Positions 22,301 through 34,300 of a stretch of 64,000 nucleotides of DNA are shown piece after piece. The notes under the pieces were generated by a model, which searched no databases, was not told the DNA's origin, and was given only the letters and a program-made list of their open reading frames with translations. Within the stretch, counting starts at the first letter, position 1. Each line of letters opens with the position of its first letter. The position numbers and the translations under genes are program-made. The DNA lies in assembly GCA_023052935.1 (NCBI GenBank), contig CM041294.1, positions 12,635,791 through 12,699,790 on the forward strand. Reading direction: 5' to 3'. This stretch comes from Piezodorus guildinii (taxonomy: Eukaryota > Arthropoda > Insecta > Hemiptera > Pentatomidae).

Positions 22301-25300
22301 AAAGACCCCGTGGCCGACCAAGAATGTCGTACCTGGAGTACCTAGACCGTTTATGCAAGAAACGAAATAAAAATTCGCCAAGCCAGAAATCTAGCATACT
22401 ACAGGGAACATTGGCAATCCTGGCTAAATGCTCCCCTATGCTGAAAGGCACTACAGGGTGATGCAAAAGAAGAAGAAGGCTGTAACTTTACGCAAAATGG
22501 AAATATTTTTTTTATTAAAAAATATAATTGGAGCTGTGTTGATTTCAGACCACGCATAAGGCATTATAGAACAGAGGAAACAGAGCCCGACTACGGAGAT
22601 CTTTATTTATTTTATTAATAAAGTAAATAAAAAAAGTGTTAATATGTTACATTACTTTCTATTAAATAATAGATCAAAAAATCTATACATTCTCAGAAGA
22701 GTTACCGACTCTGATATTTTTCTGTAAGGAAATTATCATTATATTTTCATATTTTTGTCAGTAAGCAACAGAAAAAAGTATATTGATATGAGTAAAATAA
22801 TATTGCTATGGATAACAGTCAATATTTATATTTTCTGTATTGTATTACCTCGGTTGCTTATTTACAAAACTTTAACTTAGCAAATTAGATAATTAAATCC
22901 AAATCAAATCCTCAATGCTCCTTACTTTGTCATGAATAAACTCATCCATAAAGACCTTAATGTTACAACTCACTGTTGCTGATTTGGTATCAGGTATCAG
23001 GTATCGATCCTTCTGTGAAAAACTTCATTCTCACTATAACGCATTAGTTTTTATCCTATCATCCTCTACGATTCCTAATAATCCTGCCTGAGAAGATGGC
23101 CTTGGGACATTCTTATTTAGAATTCCTATTAAAGTCCTGCCAATGGGCAGTGTCCCTACATGTATTTCATGTCATTGTGTTATATACCTATCAATAAATA
23201 TGTATTAAAAAAATCCAACAATTTTACTTACCACAGTTTCCTTTAGATTTATAAATATAAGAAGTGTCAGGAAGAAATAAAAATTAAGTTTTCTTATTTT
23301 TTTAAAATAACTATACCTATTTAATTGCCTGTTTTAAAGGTCTCATGGACCTATGGAAATATGATGGAAATCATAATTTTTTACTGTAATTATTGTTAAA
23401 CATGATCAAATCACACAAATTTTATACTTAAATTTTATCAAAATCTAAAATCATCAATATTAAGCATTGCATAAATGTTATACTTACTTGATGTATAGCT
23501 TGAAGTGTTTATAATCAAAGTTGCCCGCTTGCTTGAAATTTTGGTTTTATTATGTATAATTTGAGCTTGCACATGAAGTATATATTGAGCATTTTGTTTC
23601 AAATTTTTTATTCTTACGCAACTCTTTCCCTAGACGTTAGAAAAAAAAAATAAGTAACCATTAAAAACTTGTTATTTGATATGCATTTTATGATAATTGA
23701 AATAATTAAATATCAAGTAGAAGTTAAATAAATGTTAATGTAATACATATAAAAAAATTTAATATTGATTAAATTTTAATCCTTCTGAAAATGCAATAGA
23801 CAAACTCTAAACATGATCTCAGGGTTCCATTACTTTTCTCACAATAAATATCTCAGTCCATCATTTTATAAATTTATTAGTAAAAAACATTATTCTCGAT
23901 TTCAAAAGAAAATTTTTTACTGTAAATTAATAAGTCAACATCTATAGAGAAATCAATTAATTTACAATTCACAAAAAATGTTTAAAAATATATTAATTTT
24001 CATAAATGTGTAATAGAATGCTTATTATTTTATCCTAGAAGTGTGATATGGTATGTTTTGGTATTTTTATGTTTAAGTGAAATTTCAAATAAATATTATT
24101 TATGTATGTAGCACCTTTCCTTGCATTCTTTCCCTTCCTTTGAAATAATAATTAAAGCATTTTGATAAGAAATGGTAATTTAAAATAATGTCACAAGAAA
24201 ATTTCAAACAGTTAAGATGTTAAAGTTAAAACGACAAAATACGAAGTTTCCTTTTGCAATCAATATATTCCTTTCAGAATCCATCCTAGAAGAGTGAGTT
24301 GGTTACATTCATTTAAATATTTTATAAAAAATTCAATTTTGTATGCATACATTTGAAGCAAAAAAAATATATTTTCAAAATCTGCAATACTAATGTTTTA
24401 ATTTTAATTTTAATATATTACCGTCATATATCACTTCAAAATTGTTAGTATTTAAAATTTTAATTGTTCACATATTTTTCCTTTGTCATTTTTTTCATCT
24501 GCTTAGTCTCTCTTTATATATTCTCATTACAATATTATCATCTCAATTATGTTTACTTCCATACTTTATAACTATCATCTTAATTTTGTTTATATCCATA
24601 CTTTATAACTGTCACCTTATTTCCATACTTTATAATTGTCATCTTATTATCATTTTACATTTAATTTTACTTATGTTCCCATATTTTATTACTGTCATAT
24701 TATTATTATTAATTTAACGCATTATTAAGTCTATAATTACATTGGTTGTTATCTTTTATCTTGTTTCTTTTAGCCCTGATGAAGGCCCACATTGTAGGCC
24801 GAAACGTCGGCACATAATTAAAATAACACTTATTTTAAATGTGTGTTTCTATTTTATGACCGCACCTCCAACCATCTTCCTCATCTAATTTCTCAAAGGT
24901 CAACAAAACTCCATCATAATGTTTTTAATGATTAAATTTAATCCTCATGATTTGGCAAAAACATTATTGCTAATATGATATAACATCATAAATAAATAAG
25001 TATGAAATTATTCACATATATTTTAAATGCTAAAAGTTTAATAGACATTACCTACCTAATTAATTGAGAAATTTTATTTAAAATAATTATTCTGTACCTT
25101 AATTAATCGAGTTATTTTTAATTTGTTTGTATTAAATTTCAAATAAAAAAGAGCGAGAAAGGTCCCAAGATAGAAGTGTGATATGCTGTGTTTTGGTATT
25201 TTTATGTTTAAGTGAAATTTCAAATTTCTTTATTAAAAAATTAATGTTAGTTTTAAGTAAATATTTACTGTATTTTTTAAATATATTTTTTGCTGATGAT

Positions 25301-28300
25301 AAATAAGAATAATAAAAATCTTAAAATGTTGCCAAATTACAAAGTACATAAAAAAAAAAAAAAATATGTCCTTGAAAGCACAATATCAACTGTAGGTCAT
25401 GAATATAAAAACGAAAAAATCTTGAGATGTTATAAAAATATAACGTGTATTAATTGACTTAACATTGGTTTATTTTTAATTAAATATATACAGTGAGTGT
25501 CAAAAGTATTCGGAATTCACTACCATTCTGTAATTCACTTGTTTTTAAGTTATTTTTTATGTTTTTAAAAAGTTGTTAACCACTTTATAATGTTAGAAGG
25601 AAGGTTTAAAATAGCTAAAACCAAAAATTACGACAACAATCATTTTATTATTAACGTATTAAACGTTTATTCACGATAAAATTAAAAATAGCGTATGTTA
25701 ATGGTGTCAAAAGTATTCAGAATTTCGTGGTTTCCTGATTATATTAATACAGTGATCATAAATAAACATCCAGTTGGTAAAATTGTTTGTATAATTATAC
25801 ATTTTAACCTATTAGGAATTGATCTTACTAATTAATTAATTGTTTTGTGTGAAATATTATCCCACTCTAACACTTATTGTATCCTGAGGCCATTTTCATT
25901 TTGAATATAGTATTTCCTGATTTTCATTTTTAGTAAGACCCAAAAATAGTTAATTAAATTTGAAAGAAAAAAATGGAAGAGGGGTTTCGAGAACTTTTTA
26001 AAAAAATTCAACAACTATCATAAATATAAATAGATAACGTATATATGTCCAGAGTCATGGTCGCGCGCATGTTAATAATTTGATTTATTCCCTATTTTTC
26101 TTCTACTTTTCATTCTGGCTTTTCATACTTAAAAAAATACACAAAGCTATCAATAATTCTGTCCATGAATCCAATGTTATCAAACTTTTTCTAAGAAAAA
26201 CGCACGTAACTTTCACTGACCGCTTAAGGTGTTTTACTATGGCATACTAAATTTTGTATTTGGTTTCCTCTAAACTATAACCTTTTCATAAGAACTACGT
26301 ATTTTAGTATGGGAGTCATTTTTAACATTTTAATTCACCAACCTTCTCTTTAAAAAATGTTACAAACATTCAGCCTATTCTCTTATTTCCTTGCCTGCTG
26401 AAAGCCGTTTTCCGTACTTCTTGTACCATGTTTTCTTTTTCGTAAATTTTTTTTAGAACGCGGCGAACAGTTAGAAAATTTAATGTGTATCCATAAGTTC
26501 TGAAAAATTCATGAATAAGCTAATTTATACTCATTTTAGGTATTGTTTTCTTATTTGATGAATAATTAGTCTTTCAGTTTTAACATTTAATATTTTTTGG
26601 ACTCTTACTTTTATACTTTATTATTATATTATCTACACTGTAAATAGCCATCCATATGTTCTCATCAATTTTTACTTTCACTTACTATATATAGTAAGGG
26701 GAAGTATTGCGATCGTGAAAATTTTCGAATTCCAGTTTTCAATGGAAATACACATTTTAGGGTCCCCTGATTCCAAATAACCAAGTCCCGCAAAAAGGTC
26801 TGTGTGTGTGGTAACTCCGGGGTGAAAACGTTAAGTCCTATAAAACTGAAATTTCATATTTAAGACAAATATACGTCCGAGACGTTACAAAACCTTTTTC
26901 ATCAACATGAGCTGACCAAAAGGGCTACTTTTTTCGATTTTCTCGAAAACGGTTCCGACGATTTTGATTAAACTCGCTATATCGATGTAAAATTTAATGG
27001 GCTTTAATATCATTCAGGTTTCATTCGGATTAAAATGGTCTGACAGGGCTTAAATGCCGATATTTTAAAATTTCTTTCTCTAAAGTACCTTTAATTTTGT
27101 TGATTCTATAAAAATAACTATATTATCTTGTTACCAATGATGAAAAACAGGTAAATAAATAAATTGAATGAATTTGATACACAACTAAAGGAGAAAACAG
27201 AAAAAATATTTTTTTAATGCAATTTTTCGTTTTTGAATATAAAAACAGTAATATACATGTATGATATACCGTTGGAAAGCTAAAGATTTTAGAAAAAAAT
27301 ATGATCTCATACACAAGCTTTTAAAAGTTAATAGAGAGTGATGAAAAGAAGACAAAACTAAGTGATTACTTTAGATATTAATATAATAGATTTTTTACTA
27401 AAACACATGTTTCTATATAAATTTGATTTAATTAATTCTTTAATAGTTTCACGTATTTTTTATCTCTGACTGTATTTGAAAATTCTTTAATTGATTCTAA
27501 AAACGGAGGTAAGTGAAAGTCGGGTGTTGCCCGCACCAGATTTTTTTTCAACATCTCAACTAATTCTCTTTAGTGTTAAGGTGTGAAGGTGTTAAAAATT
27601 ATCGTACGATCGTTGCGTTTTTATTATAGGGCCTTATTTTAAAAAAAAAGTCGTTTAATAGTTGGGTATATATTACATGAGAGAAGAGAATTGTTTAGAA
27701 CATAAAATTATGTCGAAGATTAGTGAGGATATTATAATTTGAAACCATTAAACAACAGGATATTACGATTTCCGAATACTTTTAACACTGAACTATGTTG
27801 TAATTTTACATTATTAATCGGATATTTTTAAAAACAATAAACTTTTCGGTTATCCGGTCAGTGATTTTCCTTTATGGGAGTCTCTTTTAAAGATTTGGGA
27901 GTGAAAAAGAATTATATAAATTAATAATTGTGAAATATACTAATTAAACGAAAAGAAATACGGATTCCAATTACTTTTGACACTCACTGTACATATACTT
28001 ATAAATTCTTAAGGTTTAATACACTGACTTATTATTTTCTATAAATAAATTCCCCTTTGAGAAATGGCAACCTGATAAGTATTATGGAAAGGAAAATGGC
28101 TTTAAGTGATATTATTTTCATGTCCCAGTAGGGCTTTCAGAGCTTTGACACCTCTTTTGTCTCCATTCTATATAAGGGCCAGCCAATCCCTTTATCTATC
28201 TCAGTCTCATCCATAACAGCATGTAAGTGTCTGCCTTGAAAGTATACATTTTTATAATTTCATGAATTTTAAATCAAACATTTCAATTTAATTTAAATTG

Positions 28301-31300
28301 GCTTGACATTACAAATCGATATCCCATAACTAATAATTGAAATTAAATTAAATACTCATTTAATTGTTCCTTTTAAGTTTAAGTAACTAAAATTTACTAC
28401 AGTTTAAAATTTTACTTATATTGATTATGAATACTAAACACTGCCATGATGCGATACAGAATAAATATATGTGAGATTTAAAGTTTCTTTCCAAAATTTT
28501 ATTTATAACTTCACAACTTTCAATTATTTAGCTAAAGATGGTCTTTATTTCATAATTAAATATTATGAAGGCTAAAAGACATTAATTATTTGATATTAAA
28601 TGTTAAAAGATACAGTACAGTAGTTTAATAAATAATTTTTCAATCTACAAAACACAGATCTAATGCAAAATAGTTTTATTTAAGTTCAACTAATTGAGGT
28701 ATATGAATAAAAAAAAACTCAACTATAATGTAAAATAATTATTTTGTCTTATATATTATTATGTTTCCATTAATATGGTATTATTTTATAAGAAAGCTAA
28801 TTCATTATTATAAATTTTAATTTCTGTGTACATATGACATGATATTTTTTTCACAACAGGGTGTTAGGTACCATCATACTTCAGTTATTTGCTCTGAATG
28901 CTATAACTAGCCTTGGGAAAGCATGTATGGTCAATGAGGAGTGTGCAGGGCGTCCTAAGCTTTTAGATCTCGGGCGAGGCTACTATCCACAATTTCTATT
29001 CACCCTAGAATGTGATTCTAAATGTTTACCTTATATTTGTACACCTCAAAAATACAAGTATGTATCTTAGAGTTAATATCATTAATAATCAATTAATATG
29101 AAAAATAATTAGGAAGTAAGCTCTCAGTCTAAAAGATATTCTATAATAACTATTCTGTAGTGTGTCAAGATATGCTAATGAGTTATAAGAACCTTTAAGC
29201 ACAGTGAAATCCTACTTTAATTGATATATTTTTAAACCTGATTAGTAGTTTATAACCTTTACCCATCTTTCTTCAATATTTTAATTAGAAAAGCTCATTT
29301 TTCCAATGAAAATATCTGATTTAATAAAAGAAAAAAAAATCACAGAATATCTTGACATTTTTTAATACCATACATTTTACAACACTTTTTTTCGTCATTG
29401 TTTTACACTTGTAATTACCCAATAAATTTTTTCATGTAAAAACTTTATTATATTTTTAAAAAGTTTTTTAAGCAAAATCAAATATATTGATAAATGAGTT
29501 TAATTATAATTAATTCTGCAATCAGCATTATAGTGTGATAAACAGTTATTATATTTGATTATTTACACAACATATTATAGTGATAAAAGTGAGAAAGTAA
29601 TATAATGTAGTATGTAAGTTCTAAAATCAAGTGTATATATTAATGATTTTGCACAATTTATTTGATCAACTGCTTCAACAAATTAAAAAAAAAAAAAAAT
29701 TAATTTGTTGTTTTTAAGTTAAGCTGTTGTTTTTACTTTCACTTACTATATATAGTAAGGGGAAGTATTGCGATCGTGAAAATTTTCGAATTCTAGTTTT
29801 CAACAGAAATACACATTTTAGGGTCCCCTGAGTCCAAATAACCAAGTCCCGCAAAAAGGTCTGTGTGTGTGGTAACTCCCGGGCGGAAATGGTAAGTCCT
29901 ATGAAACTGAAATTTCATATTTAATTATACGTCCGAGACGTTACAAAACTTTTTTCATCAAAATTAGCTTATCAGAAGAGGCACTTTATACCATGCATTT
30001 TGCACCTTTTTTCGATTAGCTTGAAAACAGTTACGAGTATTTTGATTAAACTCACTATATCGATGTAAAATTTAATGGGCTTTAACATCATGTAGGTTTC
30101 ATTCTGATTAAAATGGTCTGACAGGGCTTAAATGCCGATATTTTAAATTTTCTTACTCTAAAGTACCTTTAATTTTGTTGATTCTATAAAAATAACTATA
30201 TTATCTTGTTACCACTGTTATTAAACAGGTAAATATGTAAGTTGTGCGAATTTAAAAAACAACTAAAGGAGAGAACTGAAAAACAAAATTTTAGTGCAAT
30301 TTTTTGTTTTTGAACATAAGAGCAGTAATATACATGTATGATATACCGTTGAAAGCTAAAGATTTTAGAAAAAATATTATCTCATACACAAGCTTTTAAA
30401 AGTTAATAGAGAGTGATGAAAAGCCGATAAAGCTAAGTGATTATTTCAGATAATAATATAATAGATTTTTTAATAAAACACATTTTTCTATAGAAATTCA
30501 ATTTAATTAATTCTTTAATAGTTTCACGTATTTTTATCTTTAACTGTATTTGAAAATTCTTTCATTGATTTTAAAAATGGAGGTAAGTGAAAGTCGTGAA
30601 GTTTATAAAAAATTGGGACTTGATTTGATAGCTTTGATCTCTTACCAACAAAATTTCATTTAAATTCAATTTGTTGCTGTAAATTTACTGAGATTCAGAC
30701 AATTCAGTATTTATTGCAGGTTACACAATATTTTAAATTACAATATATTTATATGGAACAATAAAAAACTAATTTTTATCTAAATAATAAAATAGTGAAA
30801 TAGATAATATTTCTAACGACAATTGACGAAATGATTCGTATATAGATGCTATGTGTAAATAATACTGCATGATTATATGACCAATATTATAATATAATAT
30901 AGAAATATTATTAAGTCCAATTTTAATAAAGTTAATTTAGAAACATATTTTAAATATGAATGTGATAATTGAATTCTAAATTGTTGATAATATTTGTTAT
31001 TGTTTATGTACTTTTGTTTATAATATTGAATTGTATTTTAGATGATTTTTTAATAATCTGAAGATGAGGCAAAGAAATTATCTCGAAAATTATAATCATA
31101 AAACTTGATCTGTTTCTAAAATAATTACCTCGAAACGTTATAATCAAGTTTTATTTATGGTATAATAAATAAAAATATAAAGAAAGTGAAGGGATTGTTC
31201 CAACTACTACATTCATAACTAAATAATTTTATTTTTAACAATTTATAATTGACTTAAAATCACAATGTCTATAGGCATTTGATTTATTTTTGAATGCCAT

Positions 31301-34300
31301 GTTTTTTACAGCATTACAATTGTATGTCTCTTATTTATTTTTTTTTTTTATTTTTTTTTTTTATTTATTTATTTTTTTTTTTTGAAAAAAGAAGTATTTA
31401 AAAACTACTTCTAAAGTAAGAATTTGAGATTATTTAATTGCATGATTTTTTTAAAAATACATTAATATTTTTTCCAGTGTCAAAGTATTGCGGAGAAGGA
31501 GAATTGAAGACATCACAGTGGATGGCAGTCTGCCAGAGTCACTTCGTGAATCATGGCGCTTTGTTTATAAGCCAGTAACAGTTGCATGTTTATGTAATAT
31601 TTATAATCAAGAGCAATAAAATAATTTTCTAGTCAATGTAAATTAGAGTAATAACTACTCAGTTTATCATAAACCTTGAAATTTTATGTTAAAACATGCT
31701 TGTTTCAAAATGAATAAAATTGCTCCTTAATGTAAGCTTATACTTTTTTAACCTATTGTATTTTTTTTATATACTCCCTAAGTTACATGATTACTTGATC
31801 ACATGATTATTCCATGATTACATGATACTTCAATATATTTCTTTCGAAGTATTTTCAGTGTTCCTACTATAATATTGGGTTGTGTCACATGAAATGTCCG
31901 TTTTCAAGGTAAAGGATTTTTATTAAAAATACGATATGAAAACAAGATAATTTTATTCAAAGTATTTACCTTCTTTTTCTACACATTTTTCCCAACGTGA
32001 CACCAACTTTTTTATCCCCGAACTGAAAAACTCTGAGCTTTGAAGTAAAACAACATCTGAAAACGTACTTTTCACTTGATCATCATTTTCAAAAAGTTTT
32101 CCTAAAAAGTGGGTAATTGATTGGGAAGCTAATGTTCATAATACAAAGGTATAGGATTAGTAACTGTTTACTTTAAATATCTGAACATTCGGAAGAAAAC
32201 AATAAAGACCTGCAAAATCCTTTATGTATTTCAGAAACTATTAAAACGGACATTTCATGTGGAACAACCCAATATTATTATAAGAAATCTATATTTCATT
32301 ATATACCATCATGAAGTATATAGTTGAACAAACAATCAAGAATACTTAAAATATAAATAAAGTATTTTTCATTTTTAGCACTCATTTTATTTATTTCTAT
32401 TTTATTGAATTGAATCCATTTCGATCCATCCATCGAAATGAACTTAAAAAACGGAAATCTCTACATATTAACTAATAGAAACATTTAATACAATTTAAAA
32501 ATTATTTTGGCACAAAATAAATTTTAAAAAATCATAGGATCTCATTCAGTATTTTAAGCTAAGCAACTTGAAAACTAAAAGAGCCATTCAGTCTAAAAAT
32601 AATTAATGGAAGCCTGATTCCAAAATTTAGTTAAATAAAAAAAAGGCACAGTTAAGAAGGGTGTGAAATCATGTGATCACACAAAATTTGGCACAATGAT
32701 AAGTCCCATTGTTGCACAAATTTACTTCTTCGTTAAACAAAAGATGAATGTCATTGATTTACATATGCTATAATGACATTATGTTTCTCTTTTAATGAAT
32801 TTAAATGAGCTAATCATTTTATGTAACTTACACAAAGCAAATAAAACGATTGCTTACATGAGGAATTGTCTTCCGATGAACTTCTTTAGAGCCTTTGCTC
32901 AGAGGTGTTCTTTCATCAGCTATTCTTCTGGTCCACATGACAAGATACCTTGTGACTTGTTGGTCAGATCGTGGTAGCTGCCAACTGAAGATTCCAGAGA
33001 CACTTCCATTCTTTAAAACACCTTTGAACTTCAAGTTTTCTGGCATTTCTGGTGGCTTTGCCTCTACGCAATACAGAAATCTACTAATATCTCATCATTG
33101 CATAAATACTAAAACTTAATTATGATAATAAACTAAATAAAATAGGAGAAGTTGATATGGAGCTTTGTTAAAGATGAAATGTCCATCAAATGAGGAAACA
33201 CTTTTTATTTGATAATCAGTATTTATTTGAGAGTGATTTATTCTATTATCTCCACTTCAACCAACATTTTCACATATTTCATATTTGGATGGTCATAAAT
33301 TACACTATGACATGTCTAAAGTTGTAAAGGGTTATTAAAAATAAAAAAAAAAAAATAAAAAAATTGAACATTATAGCATTGAACAACTATTATTAAAATT
33401 AAATATTGACTCGTCACAAAGTTATTACTTGGCGAGAAATCAAAATGGATTAAGATGATAAAGAGAAAAACTTTTTCAGTACTTACCAAGATGAAGGGTA
33501 AATGGATTCGACTGGTTAGAGAAACCTTTGGAACCCAAATCGTTGACAGCAGCTACTCGTGCCACATACTCTACTCCAGACTGGATAGAGATCCTCATTG
33601 GATGTGATAATCTTGGAGTCTTATGTGCTGCTTGCCAAGGGCCAGAGGCTTCTTTGATTTCCACTATAAACATAGATCCTCCTGGATGCACCCAATCAAC
33701 CAGCATAGTGCTCAAGTCAAGAGTTTTTGAAATTGTAACATTAGTTGGAATATCTGGTAAACCTAGGACATGTTGTTTTGGTAGAAAAACGCAGGCTTAA
33801 ATTAAAAAAAAACAACAAATTATTAATTAGTTATGCAACAGGTAAATGATCTGTTGTGAATTTAGACTGATACAAAACAAATGGTTGGAGGAGAATAAAG
33901 AGTGCATAAACTTCCGACAATATTTAAGACAAACAAGTTTCAAACATTATTTCTTCTCTATTTACATATATGAAGAATTTCTTTGTAGTTCATAGCCATA
34001 TTAAATGCTAACCAAATGGGGCAATCAGCCAATAATTAGCCTAAAAAAGTATTTAGAGACTTTTTTATTTATAATTTATTGAATTTTACAACTGTATATT
34101 ACATAAATACAATAAGTAAAAGTGATGAATTATAATAAAAGGCGTATAAGGCTTGTGAAGAAACTACCCAGCGGTAGTACTTCGATGTTTATTTAAGTAA
34201 GTAGATCCCGAGGCCATCTTTTCAATCGCCTCGGAGGGTTGTCAGGAATATGCGAAGTTGATAGGTTGCGGACAAGAGGGTTTATATGAGTTGGGAGTTT

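Larger units (their letters stand above)
24402..24916 (+). mobile_element. Penelope-like terminal element inserted in the copied Kal1 segment
   Basis: The colinear match to 34829-35368 is broken by 515 bp, with AATGTTTTAA at the left junction and AATGTTTTTAA at the right as a probable target-site duplication. The insert holds a hammerhead motif followed by CACATAATTAAAATAACAC and TTTTATGACCGCACCTCC. The latter resembles TTTAATGACCGCCACCCGG in the element at 19548-20604, so the two are related ends. Confidence 0.72.
24036..25225. repeat. Copied Kal1 exon-intron segment flanked by 55-bp direct repeats
   Basis: From 24107 the sequence copies 34829-35368 colinearly: about 31 bp of the WAP exon, its acceptor side and ~510 bp of the adjoining intron, ending GGTCCCAAGA at 25170. 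Because intron is included, the source was DNA or unspliced RNA. Immediately outside, a 55-bp direct repeat (24036-24090 and 25171-25225, AGAAGTGTGATATG... to ...TGAAATTTCAAAT, few mismatches) brackets the copy, with a 16-bp filler at the left junction. A Penelope-like element (24402-24916) later inserted in the copy. Confidence 0.85.

Noticed and set aside
24442..24717. 91-codon hydrophobic ORF
   Set aside because: It is the translation of diverged ~40-bp AT-rich tandem repeats; the Ile/Leu/Phe-rich product is a composition artefact.
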